Below, one piece after another: positions 1 to 12,827 of a stretch of 64,000 nt of DNA. Under the pieces are notes generated by a model. That model was not told where the DNA came from, did no database searches, and saw only the letters and a list, made by a program, of their open reading frames with translations. The position numbers were made by a program, and so were the translations under genes. The stretch is from assembly GCA_015143295.1 (NCBI GenBank), contig CM026555.1, forward strand, positions 248,001 through 312,000, written 5' to 3'. The DNA is from Tetracentron sinense (lineage: Eukaryota; Streptophyta; Magnoliopsida; Trochodendrales; Trochodendraceae). Within the stretch, counting starts at the first letter, position 1. Every line of letters begins with the position of its first letter.

Positions 1-842
1 TTTCACTAAGTAGTGAATAGTGTTCAAGTGTAGTCTTGTACACTAATGGGTTTATGCTAATAAAAATGTTTGGATATATGGTGCACATGTGTTGATGGGA
101 ATATATAGCCTACAGGAGTGTGTTTTTGAGTGTATAAGGTATTGGAATTGGATTGGAGAAGGTCCAAGTAGTGGAAAAAGGGTTTTGCAGCAAAAACAGG
201 GGAGCACCGATCGCTCGGTAATAACACCAATCGACCGGTCATCTACCGGTCGTTCAGTAGCCATCGACTAGTCAAATATTTTGTATAAGGAAAAATTTCC
301 AGAGAGGGTGTTTTCAACCATCTCTCGGTCGAAACCACCGATCACTCAGTAAGCCACCGATCGATCGGTTACACGTAGATTTTCTTCATTAAGGGTTTTT
401 AAGTCTTTAACCATCACCCCTTTGCCTATAAAAGGCCCAACTCGTGCCTTAGGGTTTCAGAAACCCTTAGTGCATAAATTTGAGAGAGATTTGAGAGGAG
501 AAGGAGAGAGGCTAGGGTTTGCTCAAGCTTGAAGGAAAGATCAAGTTTCTTCCCTTCTTTGGTGTTTTTCGACTATGAACTCGAGGTTTTCACTTCTCCA
601 AGCTTTTGGAGTCAACCTTATCGATTTCATCAAGGTAGATACATTCTACTACCAATTTTGTGATAATACTAGTTACCACATGATGTTCTTCTTATTCTAT
701 ACTATAAATCTTAGTTTGATATGGGGTGTGATATTGTTTTTATACTTGGATGTAAACCACCACTATTATGCACTCTATTTGTTTGGTTTAATGCCTCTAA
801 GGGCTTTTGGTGTTTAAACATGTTATTATTCTCATATGTTCG

Positions 843-3080
843 TGTCGCGACCCAAAACCCACCCTAGGAGTTAGAGTGAATCTTGGACGACTTGTCATGA
901 CCTACGTGACATGCTTGACAATTTATCCTGCAAAATACATGGAGCATATAGGATAAAGGACAGCAATAGCGAAAGCACAACTAATCATGGCATAGCGGAA
1001 GTCTAACAAAACCTCAACATATATACAAATAATCCAAGTTTTGTACAAAGGAGAAAACAAAATAAAGAAAGTGCGGACATGCCCGCCAAAATACATGGGT
1101 ATAATCTCTCGTACTCACCCACACTCACCTAGAATCTACCACCTAATAGTAGACCTCCACATGAGGCTCCTCAGCAGAGGCCTCCTCGACGTACTCCTCT
1201 TTCTCCCATGGACTAGGAGCATATATGTCAAAAGGAGCAGGCGCACCACTAACACTTGCCGACATCAAAAGTACGGCTGAGCATGGAATACTCAGCGGGT
1301 ACCAAATACTAACCAACAGTCATATCATAATAATAATGAAAATAAAGCAGGAAGCAATTCGCATAATTGACAGGAAAGTAAACAATTTATATTTCATGCT
1401 TGCATTGCATCAAGGTCGGAAAATCTCTTGAAAACGTCATGTGCTTGGCTTGTCTTGAAATACTCTTTTCATGTTTGAAAACTTGTCTTGTCTTGTTCTG
1501 TCTTGTTCGTTTTGTCATGTCATGCCATGTCTTGCTTGTCGTGTCATATCATGTACTGCTTGTCTTGCCGTGTCATGCCATGTCTTGCCTGTCGTGTCAT
1601 ATCATGTATTGCTTGTCTTGTCATGTCATGCATGCCATGTCATGTCTTGCTTGCTTGAAATTTAAATATGCTCATGCTACTTGTGAGGGAGGGTGGTTTA
1701 GAACCCCCTCTTCCTAAATGAGATACTACTTGTGAGGGAGGGGAAACCCCTCTTTAGCGAAAATGCATTGAAAGTAAACATGCATGCTTGGAGGTTCTTG
1801 TTCTTGTTAAGAGCGAGGTAAAACATATCTTAAGATATGCCCTACCTCTCATACCAACCCTTACGTTTGGTCTTGTCATGGTATTCGTGAATCGAGAATA
1901 AAACTCTTGTCTTGAAAAACTCGGTAAACCATGTCATGCATGTCGTGCTTGTGAGGTTGTGTACATGATATAGCTTGGAAATATATATAACGTATGGAGT
2001 TCAATAATACATGGAATAGCATTCATCTCAACACATACAATATTCATGTCGTTATAGAAAGCAACTAATCACACTATCTTAACCCTAGAATTTCCATATG
2101 CTTTAAATCATGCCTTTCTTGATTTATGATTCATCCAATCCATCCATCATCCTTGGTGTATTCATTATTTGGTGAAATGTCATTTCCCATTTCATTTATC
2201 ACAACATTCACATGGCATCCATCGCCCAACATCTATCTCCACACATACAATCCATCTCACATTATGTTCATAAGTTAGGAAAAACAAGAAAGAAGGGGTG
2301 AAAAGGAGAAATCAATGACTAGGAGGGTAGCATATGGTACCGACCTAGAAAAAGATGAGGAAGACCCTTTGAAATGTGCGTAGGGTTACCGTCGCGCTTG
2401 GAGAACGTGCTCCTCACGTGCATTGCCTTGGATTTGAAGAATCCAAACTTTGGGGACGATCTTGGGTTCTCAAACCCTTAATTCCTTTCAAGTTGAAACC
2501 CTAGGTTAGAAACCCTTTCTCCTCTCTCACTCTCTCTCAAAATATAGCTAAGGGTGTTTATGAACACCTTTGATTCGAGGAAACCCTTATAGGCAAGGGT
2601 GTAACGCCCAAAAGACGAAAAAGCCATTAATGAAATTCTGCAAAAACGCGAAAGACCGAGCGATCAGTGGTCAGGACTGAGCGATTAGTGCTTCTGATTA
2701 AGCTCTCGGTTGAAAACACCCTCTCTGGAAAAATTTCCCATACAAATTAGTGCACCAGTCGATAGATACCGATCGATCGGTTGTGGATCGATCGATCGCT
2801 ACTTTGGACCATGCAATCGGTGCTCTGCAAATTTCGACACTGAGTCCATTTTCCACCAAATCCACTATTTGGACTTATCCCACTTCCATTCTAACCTCTT
2901 CTAAACATGACTAGGACCTTTCTAAGGCTATGGCATATTAATAAATATTTTATTTAATTATTTATAGCATTCTTGCAAAATTCTCAAAGGCTCCAATTCT
3001 CATTTCACCAAAATGGAGATTACAACGAATCATGCTTGATACACATTCCAAGACATGTACGAAAGTTCCGAGGCTCTACA
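843..3080 (-). mobile_element. Solo LTR, gypsy-type, minus orientation, nested
   Basis: It begins TGTCGCGACCC and ends GGCTCTACA, the reverse complement of the termini at 17,910-19,788. A perfect 5-bp TSD GTTCG flanks it (838-842 and 3,081-3,085). Removing the insert restores alignment of the host LTR with the 17,910 copy. No internal coding region is present, so it is a solo LTR left by recombination. It contains CATG/CTTG-rich short tandem repeats (about 1,480-1,660), a GAGGGG-AAA-CCCCTC hairpin (1,738-1,752), the conserved hairpin at 1,276-1,296, and a palindrome cluster (about 2,650-2,830). Confidence 0.92.
1480..1660. repeat. CATG/CTTG-rich minisatellite inside a solo LTR
   Basis: Short units of TGTCATGCCATG and CTTGCTTGTC type alternate, with a longer period of about 60 bp seen roughly twice. 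The reading frames through it (Cys/His/Leu-rich) are repeat artefacts and not proteins. Confidence 0.75.
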
Positions 3081-4452
3081 GTTCGCATGTGTCACATGAA
3101 CTGGGGTTTTTCCATGGATTTCTCAAAGTTTTAAAAGGGTTTGTTAAGTAAGGGTCTCACACGATGATTTTAAGAAACTCCATGATACTGTCTAAGATCG
3201 GTTCACAAGCTCTAAGGATCATGTTAAACTCACAAGAACTCTATGCTAATGTCTAAGATCGATATACAAGCTCTAAGGATCACAAATGTAATTGCTCTAA
3301 GATCTCTATGGTTTTGCTCTATGGTATTGCCCTTCATCTCTATGGATCATAAATGACTCTAAGGAACTCTGTGGACTTAACTCAAAGAACTCACAAGGCA
3401 ATGATTATTGCAAGACTCACACGGTTTTGGTTTTTGGATTTCATCATACATGCTATTTCATGGTTTCTACGCTTCGATGTGTTTTAAGGATTTCAGTCTC
3501 CATGATTTGCATGCTCCATGATATTATTGCTTATTGTTAGTAGTATGTATACGCTAAGTATTCCACGTTCAGCCGATATTTGTTATCATCAGCAGATGCT
3601 CGGGTTCCTTTCGACTTGTGTGGTTCGAAGCCTTTGGTAGAGGAAGAATACCACGACCCGGAGCCTTCTATAAACCACTACCAGGATGATGGCTCACTAA
3701 ATAGGTGTCACGACTTTGATATCTGTTCACAGACTTAGAAAGAAATGATATTTGGTTTAAGTGAGAGTGGGACTTGTCCACTCCACATTTTGGATATATA
3801 TGTGTGTATTTTATTGGTTCAAACTTGGACCGAGCAATAGGAGTGTTTAATTATATATTCTGCTTCCGCTAGGTGTTTTAAATCGTTTCCGCTATGTATG
3901 TCTATGTACTCTAACAGGTTGTGACGTGTGCCTTATGTATCATACGGGAGGTATGATACGGCGGTCACGAGCTAAAGTATCCCTAACTCTTAGGGGGTAT
4001 TTTGGGTCGCGACATCAAGATAAGAAGTTTGTGGTCTCTACACCACTACACACAAAGCTTCACTTTTGAACTGTTCACTAAATGTGACTAAGTGAATTAA
4101 CTATGCTTTAGCATTCCGTGAGATTTAGTTAGATGTTTATCCTCAATCGGACTAACTAATAATGTTCTTCATTGGATTTGTAATTTTAAATTACTGTTGC
4201 TTGGAATTCTTTTGATACAAGTTTGTGTGGCACATGATATTTTTTAGTTTTATTACGTGTTTTTTTATTTTTAGTTGGTAGGGCCCTTTCTAGCATGAGT
4301 TGCCCTATCTTTGGGTGGTGTCCTTGATTTTAGGGGGAGAAGATCAAGTTGTAGTGTATAGGGGAATTTTTGCTTTAAAATGCTATATTTTGTTCCCCGT
4401 TCGATAGTCCTCGTATTGTCTGCAATTGCTTGATTGTATTGTGGTTACTTTG

Positions 4453-6829
4453 TGTCGCGACCCAGAACCCACCCTAGGAGTTAGAGTGAATCATGGATGA
4501 CTCATTATGACTTGCATGACTTGCTTGACCAAACCATCCTGCAAAACCCACAGAGCATATACAATAGAGGACATAAATAGTGGAAACATACTCTAACATA
4601 GCACAGCGGAAGACTTAACCAAACCTCTATGTATATATATATGTGATCCAAGTTTATACAAAAGAAAGTGCGGACAGACCCGCCAAAATACATGAACATA
4701 TATCACTTAACTCACCCACAACTCACTCACTCAGAATCTACCACCACCTAATAATAGCCCTCGACTTGAGGTTCCTCCACAGGTTCCTCAACGTACTCCT
4801 CCACCCATGGGCCAGGAGCACAGACATCAAATGGAGCAATAGTTCCCTCAGAACCTACCAACATAAACGTACGGCTGAGCATGGAATACTCAGCGTGTAC
4901 CAAATGCTAACCAATAGTTATAGTACAGCAACAATGATATATATACAAGCAGGAAGCAGTTAATCTCATAACAGGAAAGTAAAACGGTTTATAATCATGC
5001 TTGCATTTTTGTAAAAGCCGATAAAACCTTTGAAAACATCGCGCACTTGACTTAACTCAAATTGCCCTTTTTCGTGCTTGAAAACTTGTCTTGTCTGTCT
5101 TGTCTTGTCTTGTCATATCATGTCGTGTCATGCGTGTCATGCCATATCATGCTTGCTTGGAAAATAAATGTGTTCATGCTACTTGTGAGGGAAGGGAGAC
5201 TCTTCTTCCTAAATGCTCATGCTTGCCATGCCATGTATCTTGCTTGCTTGGAAAATAAACTACTTGTGAGGGAAGGGAGACCCTTCTTCCTAAATGCTCA
5301 TGCTTGCCATGTCATGCCATGTATCTTGCTTGCTTGGAAAATAAACTACTTGTGAGGGAAGGGAGACCCTTCTTCCTAAATGCTCATGCTTGTCATGCCA
5401 TGTATCTTGCTTGCTTGGAAAATAAACTACTTGTGAGGGAATGGAGACCCTTCTTCCTAAATGCTCATGCTTGTCTTGTTCTTGTCAAAAGCGAGGTAAA
5501 ACATATCGTAGGATATGTCTCACCTCTAATTATTGTTCTTGAAAAAAACCTCGGTAAATAATGTCGTGCATGCCGTGCTCGTGGAATCGTGTACATACTT
5601 GCATTTAAATTTAAATATGACATTTGGGTAATTCACAATACATAAGACATCAATAATTTGAACAAGTCAATATTCATGCCATTTTAGGGAAAGTGAATAA
5701 TCACACTATCATAAGCCCTAGCAATTCCATAAGCAATTATGCATGTATTTTCTTAATTTACAATTCGTTTTATTCACCTTGGCATTTCATCAAACATAGG
5801 GTGTGTACATTATTAATCAAACCTATATCATGCTTTTCTAGGTGGATTTATATTCACAACATACTCGTATGTTTATTATTGGTACAATGCCCTTCCCCTT
5901 TTCATTCATCACATCATTCGCACGGCATCCAATCGCTAATATCCATCTCCATTCACACCATTCACACATTACAACTCATATTATAGTTATAGATGGGGGA
6001 AAACAAAGAAAAGAAAAGGAAAGAAAAAACTATAACTAAGAGAGTAGCACAAGGTACCGACCTTGACAAATGAGGGAAGAAACCCCTTGCAAAAACGTGC
6101 ATGAGTTGCTGCCCTAGCTTGGGAAAAGTGCTCCTCACGAGCTTGAGTCGAGAACTTGAAGAAGAACAAGCTTGAGGATGATTGTGGGTCTTCAACCCTT
6201 TGATTCCTCCTCAAAAGAAAACCCTAGGTTTAGAAACCCCTTTCTCTTCTCTCCTTATCTCTCAAATCTTCTAAGTGTTGAGAATGAGCCCTAAAGACTC
6301 GGGCGAGCCTTATATGTAAAGGGTATAACACCCAAATACCGAAAAAGCCCTTAAAGAAATTCTGCAAAAACACGATAGACCGATCGATCGGTGATCAGGA
6401 CCAAGCGATCGGTTGCCTACCGATCGACCGGTGATATTGACCAAACTCTCGGTCAAAAACAAGCTCTCTGGAAAATTTTTCCATACAAAAAAGTTAACCA
6501 GTCGATAGCCTCCGATCGATCGGTTGTGAACCGATCGATCGCTACAATGGACCGAGCGATCAGTGGTCTGTAAGTTTTTGACACTGAGTCCATTTTTCAC
6601 CCATTCCTACTATTTGGATCCATTCTACTTCTATTCTAACATCTTCTAAACTTGACTAGGACCTCTTTAAAGCTTATAGGCTTTATTAAATAATTTATCT
6701 AATTAATCATAGCATTCCTGACACAATTCCATCGAAGTTTCAAATTCTCATTTCATGAAATTGAGATTACAAGACACCATGCCTTGACACACATCCCAAG
6801 GCATATACAAAAAGTTTCGGGGCTCTACA
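4453..6829 (-). mobile_element. Solo LTR, gypsy-type, minus orientation
   Basis: It begins TGTCGCGACCC and ends GGGGCTCTACA, with a perfect 5-bp TSD CTTTG (4,448-4,452 and 6,830-6,834). It is the same family as 843-3,080 and 17,910-19,788. It includes the four-copy hairpin minisatellite at 5,151-5,473, the conserved hairpin at 4,874-4,894, and a palindrome cluster (about 6,377-6,560) with the 14-bp palindrome ACCGATCGATCGGT at 6,379-6,392. No internal region is present. Confidence 0.93.
5151..5473 (-). repeat. Four-copy minisatellite with a hairpin in each unit
   Basis: The unit is about 72-85 bp and begins GCTTGCTTGGAAAATAAA. It contains GAAGGG-AGA-CCCTTC, which can form a six-pair stem with a three-base loop. 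Four copies follow head to tail; the first is the most diverged. The equivalent place in the related LTR at 843-3,080 holds GAGGGG-AAA-CCCCTC, which keeps pairing with a different base pair. Confidence 0.85.
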
Positions 6830-9232
6830 CTTTGATATTACATATGCTTCAAATTGGTATATTCTTGTAATATTTGCTTCCTACCTACTTTTGGCTTTTC
6901 GTGCCAAAAAGGGGGAGAATGCTAGGGTATTATTTGGTATTATTGCCCTAGTTTAGTACATTCCTTGCAATACCTTTGTTTATTTATATTTTCATATTCC
7001 ATACATGCTTCATGGGGTTTTTATCAGCATGTACAAGTGCAAGTTTGCAACGGACAGATCTTGCATGACAAGAGATTTAGTGTCTACAATTTAGGTTGTT
7101 TTCAATTGGTGTCATGTAATTGAAGACATTCCAATTATCGCCTTTGTTTCACTCTTAGGATGGTAAGTGACCTAGATGTCTTGTTACCTTAGGGGGAATT
7201 GACTTAGAATCATACTAAAAACCCTAGGTGACTAACTAGATATTTTGGAACCTGAAAACTGGTTGTGGGCAAATCTGGAGAGGTTGGTTGACCACCCGTA
7301 CCAGGGGTCAATCGTTGGCCTACCGTTCGACCGCCCATGCACAAAAAATTTATGGGGTTATTTTCCTGTAGCACCCCGGAACTTTTATTCTTATATAGAA
7401 CTAGTGCCAAGGCTTTAAGCCTTTATAAGCCTTCACTTTCTATGAAATAAGAATTTTAAATCCTTGTAGTCTTAATTAAATATTAAGATAAGGTATTATA
7501 GTATTAAAAATATTTTAGGAATGTTCATGGGTGTCAAAATAGAAGTGGGAAAAGTTCTGAATGTTAAAAAGGGAAATGTCTTAACATTTGCCCTCAATTT
7601 GAAGAAGCTATAATGTTGTCACTGCTTATCCGAATTGAGTGATTCTTGAATTTTTGGAAATTTATTAGAACCCTCTTTGAGGTTCATGTTGATCACTTTT
7701 CTTGATTTTGAGTCGGGGTTAAGTCAAACGTCCGATTTCCGAAATCGGATCTGCTGCAAAAATGGGTTGATGAAACCCATTTGCATATCAGTCGTCTTTA
7801 GAGCCATTTTTGTAAAATTAAAACTAAAAATTTGAATTCTTATCTCTTTGAAAGACGAATCCAACACAAGTTGAATCGTCAAAATCTGATAAGGGAGTCA
7901 AAAGTTATGGCCGAAATACCGAATCGCGTTTTTTTTTGCAAAACACCAATCGCTAGAGCGATCGATCGGTATCTATCGACTGGTCCAAAAATTTGTATGA
8001 GAAAAAAATTTCAGAGAGGTATTTTTTGACTGAGAGCTCGGTCAAAACACCGATCGCTCAGTCCACTACCGAGAGCTCGGTCAAAACAACGATCGCTTGG
8101 TCCACTACCGAGAGCTTGGTCATAAGCACCGGTCGCTCGGTCCTTCGAGTTTTGCAGAAATTTTATTAAGGATTTTTTGGTCTTTTGGCTACTCCACCCT
8201 TACTTTTAAGGGCTGGCTCGAGCCAACGGTGTTCATAAACACCCTTAGCAATATTTTGAGAGAGAGGGAGAGAGAACCTAGGGTTCCTAAAGGCTTCTTC
8301 CCTTTTGAGAGAGAAATCAAGGGTTGAGAACACAAGATCATCCCTTTGGCTTGGATTCTTCAAATCCAACCTCAAGCAACGCGTGGAGCTTCTTCTCCAA
8401 GCTCGGCAATGTTTCCTACGGCATTTTCAAAGGTTTTCTTCACCATCAAGCAAAGAATCCTCCATTCTCAAAGGGCTCCTTCTTCCTCAAGCTTGAAGTC
8501 CCAAATCAAAGGGGGTTTTCTTCAAGATCAAGCCTTGATCTCAAGGTTAGTACACCCTACTAACTACTTTAGTAATAACCTAGGTTTATTTAAAAGCATG
8601 ATTGTGGATTGATTAAGTTAATTCTTTTCTTGAATTGCTTTATTAAACCCCTCAATTAAACAAGATAAAGAAGAAATTGGGTATGTGTGAATGCATGGTT
8701 GAGGCGATGGATGCCTTATGGTGTGGGGAATGTTTTGTGATGAAAAATGGAGGATGGGCATTGTACACACAATGAACACACGTGTATGGTTGATGAAATG
8801 CATGAACTAAGAACGCAAATAAATTGTTAGAAATAAGTTGTATACCAAGTGTTTGATAAAATGTCTAAATTGGAATTAAAGGAATTAAATAAAGACTATG
8901 CAAGCATGATTCATATAGTTTTCCTGATTAGTGAATTTGATCAAATGCTCTAAGTGTTTTCATTACATTACATCCCTCATGTCTATGAAAATACAAGAAA
9001 TGCTATATTTTACTTTATTGTCCATGTTAACATGATATCACTAAGTATCACACACAAGTACACATGCATACATGAATCAAGTTTTTATGTACAAGTATAT
9101 GGAAATAAACACCAAGAACAAGAAACGTGAATTGTGAAACAAGCATGAATGTCAAGGGTAGGGCATATCCCTAGGATATGTCATACCTGGCTCACAAGAA
9201 AACATGACAGGCAAGAATCAAGAAACATGGAA

Positions 9233-9677
9233 GGATGTTAGTGTACTAAGACCAGGTACGGGCACTAACATCTGTTCCCCCAACAAGTATGAGAGGATGC
9301 TAGTATACTAAGATCAGGTACGAGTACTAGCATCTATCTCCAAGTAAAATGTCAAGCATGAAAGGATACTAGTGTACTAAGACCAGGTACGGGCACTAGT
9401 ATTTGTTTCCAAGACATAAATAAAATAAAAGTATGCTAGTGTACTAAGACCAGGTATGGGCACTAGTGTATGTTTCCAAGACAAGCATGAAAGGGTGTTA
9501 ATGTACTAAGACCAGGTACGGGCATTAACATCTGTTTCCAACAAGTATGAGAGGATACTAGTATACTAAGACCAGGTACAGGTAGTAGTATCTGTCTCCA
9601 AGCAAGAATAAAGAAATATGAAAGGGTGATAATGTACTAAGACCAGGTACAAGCATTATCATATGCTCTCATTCAAG
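9233..9677 (+). repeat. Seven-copy tandem array of covarying hairpins
   Basis: The unit is about 60-70 bp. Its core TACTAAGACCAGGTAC is nearly constant, while the arms on either side vary but stay complementary. Arm pairs read GTTAGTG/CACTAAC, GCTAGTA/TACTAGC, ACTAGTG/CACTAGT, GTTAATG/CATTAAC and GATAATG/CATTATC in different copies. Copies four and six pair less well. The array lies downstream of the inferred start of transcription in the LTR, so it would be in the RNA. No function is known to me. Confidence 0.88.
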
Positions 9678-9963
9678 CAAGTAAACAAGTAGACATGCAT
9701 GATCCTCACAAGACAAGAATAATTTCATAAGATGTGTAAGGTAACTACAAGATACATAAGATGCATAAGGAACTCACAAGGTAATTGAAACAAGATTGGT
9801 TAAAGCATGAACATAAGGCATGATTTACTAAATGATATTCAAGAGTTTACATTCGTTGTTACTTGTTCTTGCTTCCACACTTTGATTTTAGAAATGTGAT
9901 GATGAACTGTCTTATGTATGTTATGTTATCGTTATTACTATTGTTAGCTAGTAGCTTATACTC

Positions 9964-9984
9964 GCTGAGTATTCCATACTCAGC
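9964..9984 (+). other. Conserved LTR hairpin with 9-bp arms
   Basis: The arms GCTGAGTAT and ATACTCAGC close on a TCC loop. The same 21-nt motif recurs in the other gypsy-type LTRs at 3,553-3,573, 19,306-19,326 (plus) and 1,276-1,296, 4,874-4,894 (minus), always at the equivalent position a few hundred bp before the LTR end. Confidence 0.85.
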
Positions 9985-11152
9985 CATACTCTTATGTCAG
10001 CAGGTACACTATGCGATATATGGTCTGATCCCTTGGATCGAGGTAGCTCAGAGAGAGCAGGAGGTTATTCGAACAATTAGCTAGATGTTAGGGGTTGGCC
10101 TGTGGCCATAGGGTTGAAATGAGAGAGATAGAGAGACATGTATTTGGGATTTTCTTTTGGGGATTTATTTTCATGTGAGCTTGAGTTGGTAACTCAAGTA
10201 TTTGTACCCTTTGTGATTATTGTATTTTATTCAGTTGTTGGTTCATGATAACACTTGGAAGTACATTTATTTTTAAGAAATTTTTCGGGTCACTATTTGG
10301 CATGCCTTGTATACTCTTTGCAGGTTCGATTTAAGGTTAAGTCACGTCACCAAAGTATCCTAATTTCTAGGGGGTATTTTGAGGCGTTACATTTCCAAAG
10401 TGTTGTCCATTGGGGAGTCGACCGCCCATGAGACCGGTCGATCGGCCCTGCAAATTTTGGTTTCCTACTTGGTTTCTAGTTCCTATTTTGCTTATAAATA
10501 GTAGGGTTTGATCCTCATTCGACTCTAAGAAGTTGAGAGAGTTTAAGAGAACTTTATTGAGTGATTTAGGATTTCTCAAACCCATTCTCCTCTCCTCTTC
10601 TCTTCCACCCTAGAGATTGTAAGACATAGATTGATCCATTCTTGCTTGTTTATTCCTATTTTTGGGAATTTAACTAGAGTTTGTTAATTAAAAAGCCATC
10701 AACCCGTTCTTGTAAAGAACAATTGGCCGGTGTCTTAACCCAAGGAGGATTGTGGTTATTTGGTCAGAGGAATCTGGAGCCGTCATTGACGGAGATGATC
10801 GAGAGATCGTGGTTGTGGAGACACAAAGAGAAGAACAGGATACTGCGGTAGATTACAAGACTTGTGAGTTCATGATTGCTTTCGAGACATTGAGGACTGA
10901 GTACTGAGGATCGTAGTGTCGATTCCGGTTGAGTACAATTCGAGTCTTGTAAGTATTTGTTTACTTTGTCATAGTAATTTCTCTTGCTGGACTAGGTCCC
11001 GTGGTTTTTCCTGGAAGAGTTTCCACGTAAAAACTCCTTGTGTTGTGATTTGCTTGTTTTCTTTATTTCCTCACTTTATTGTTCATCTTCCCTTAGTTAA
11101 TAATTTGATTGTTTAAATTAAAAAGGGTAGATAGACTTTTAGGAAGACCTAG

Positions 11153-12827
11153 TGATAAATGCTTAATTTTGCTTGATTATCCTCATTTAAATTAGCATTA
11201 TCAAACTTTTTTGGCATATATTTTTAATTTTCACGTAAGGTGGTATATTCTCTTCTCACCATTGCATTGTCCTGTTTCTTTTGATTTTTATGGAACAATT
11301 GCATGCCTTCATGCGCATCCGGAAAGGTCACGTGCAAAGCTTTCTTAACATAGACTTATTACATGTATTTATTGTTGCAGGAGTCTTAACCCAGACCACT
11401 CTCAGGATTCAAGAAAGCTAAAGTCCAAAAGCCCTAGTTCAAGTTCCACAAATAAAAATGCCCAAGTCTAAGAAGTCAAGTCTCAAGTCAAAGCCCAAGA
11501 CCAAGTATAGAAAGATTCTACAACATGGGTGGAGGATCTTAGGAAGATATGGATGAATGTAATTTTGGCATAAAAAAGATGAAACTCTCTTGAATTAGAA
11601 ATAAGAAGTGTGCTATATTGATGTTTCTATTTCAAAAAAAAGACAGCCAATTTTGGTCATAGGAACTCTCTATTTTGGGTAAATTTTGGAATTCAAGTAA
11701 AGAGCTTAATGGAAGTCAACTAAATCTATAAAAAAAGCAAGAAATTTCGTGGATGGCTAGAGGAGTACTATTATTTAGCAACCAATCCCAAACAAAGAAG
11801 GAGGATTTCCCGGATTCTTGCTTAATCTGGATAGTATTTACTAATTTGCTCATAACTTTTGAAGAAAAAGTTGGATTAAGGCAAGGCTGGATTTTTTGGA
11901 AAGAAGACTCGAAGGGGAACAAAATTGTATTTCACGAAGATCTCCTAATTCAGATGTTTAAGGGGTCAAAATAGTTCGCCAAGTTGAGAAAAGTGTAATT
12001 TTGGTTGGAATTTTGTAATTAAAAGTTTCTCTTTTACATATTTTCCCTTCTCTTCTTCCCTTTAGTCTATATAAACCTAAAGTGAGAGATTTTGGGTCTC
12101 TCTAATATTTTTCTCATTCACTTTTCTCTCTTGTTTGTTAGTTTTGCTTTGCTTTTATTTCTTCTTCTTTTTCTTTGAGTTATTTGATTGTAATGTTTAG
12201 TAAACCATTAAGAAGGATGACAACTCCAATCATGGTTGGCTAAACACCTTTCTAAGGTTAGGGATTCAAAGCTTTTCTCGACTTATGTGGACAGTGTGGA
12301 TGGTATGATTATTGATTTTAATTGAATAATTTTCTTAGTTTGGTTAATTGTTCCTCTCTATATGTTCTTTGATTTCATATGATCTAATGATATATGGAAT
12401 GCTTGGATCCCCTGTGAGTTAGATACAAAGTGTTTTTTAATTGTTGTAATTATTCAGTTGGATTAATAATCAGTGGTTTTATCGTAGTATTTTCCATCTA
12501 GTTTAAATCTTTATTTAATTTTAGATGCGTTTTCATCCAAATCTAACTATAAGGAGGGATAGGTGGATTTTCCTGAAGCCTTAGACCTCTTTCTCTTGCT
12601 TTATATTCTCAGTGATTTTTGCTCCATTCTCATTGAGTGGAAAACCAATTTTATACTGCTTCTCTCTCTAATTCGTTTCCTTAATTCTTGTTGCACAACA
12701 GTCAATCCCTGTGGATCCAACCCTGTGCTCACCAAATACATCAATTGTGTCACTTATGCACTTACAAGTATATTATTTTTACTCTTGATTTTATGTCCAT
12801 TAATTTGAATTAAATTAAGTTGTAACA
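11153..12827 (+). mobile_element. Solo LTR, about 1.7 kb, probably gypsy-type
   Basis: It begins TGATAAATGC and ends GTTGTAACA, with a perfect 5-bp TSD CCTAG (11,148-11,152 and 12,828-12,832). It contains a TATA-like CTATATAAACC near 12,067, a TC-rich leader, and the CCCTGTGGATCCAACCC block near 12,709, which resembles the CTCTGTGGATCGACCCC block near 58,900. That makes the insert at about 57,758 a distant relative. The small frames at 11,716-11,974 are not convincing genes. Confidence 0.85.

Larger units (their letters stand above)
1..4014 (+). mobile_element. Gypsy-type LTR, left edge cut by the window, interrupted by a solo LTR
   Basis: The sequence lines up with the solo LTR at 17,910-19,788 over its length, once the inserted copy at 843-3,080 (plus its TSD) is set aside. 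Only the first roughly 20-30 bp of the LTR seem to lie outside the window. It ends in the same GGGTCGCGACA terminus at 4,014. A U3 palindrome cluster (about 206-370) lies just upstream of a TATA-like CCTATAAAAGG near 424. The left flank is missing, so I cannot tell whether it is a solo LTR or the 3' LTR of a longer element. The termini resemble Del/Tekay-type chromoviruses; that lineage call is an inference. Confidence 0.8.
4015..6919 (+). mobile_element. 3' non-coding part of a Sirevirus-like copia element, interrupted
   Basis: Between the LTR ending at 4,014 and the copia-type LTR starting at 6,920 there is non-coding sequence (about 4,015-4,452 and 6,830-6,919), split by a solo LTR. It has purine tracts of AGGGGGAGAA type near 4,333-4,345 and at 6,906-6,919, the latter directly before the LTR. 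Several polypurine tracts before the 3' LTR are a known Sirevirus trait. No coding remains are visible, so the element is represented only by its tail and 3' LTR. Confidence 0.55.
7367..10391 (+). mobile_element. Solo LTR, diverged gypsy-type family, about 3.0 kb
   Basis: It starts TGTAGCACCCCGG and ends TTTTGAGGCGTTACA, with a perfect 5-bp TSD TTTCC (7,362-7,366 and 10,392-10,396). It is clearly diverged from the 17,910 family but keeps the same architecture: a palindrome cluster (about 7,950-8,140), a transcribed-like TC-rich leader (about 8,300-8,560), a tandem hairpin array (9,233-9,677), the conserved hairpin (9,964-9,984), and the closing block TAGGGGGTATTTTG. Small open frames at 8,166-8,612 are chance frames in the leader. 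Confidence 0.92.

Noticed and set aside
1400-1717. Cys/His/Leu-rich reading frames on plus
   Set aside because: They translate the CATG/CTTG minisatellite in a solo LTR; several frames are open at once, which is a repeat artefact.
8166-8612. Four overlapping small frames on both strands
   Set aside because: They lie in the TC/AG-rich leader of a solo LTR, and none shows a domain.
9233-9677. CRISPR-like array
   Set aside because: Evenly spaced repeats, but the spacers are not unique and the arms covary; the context is a plant LTR.
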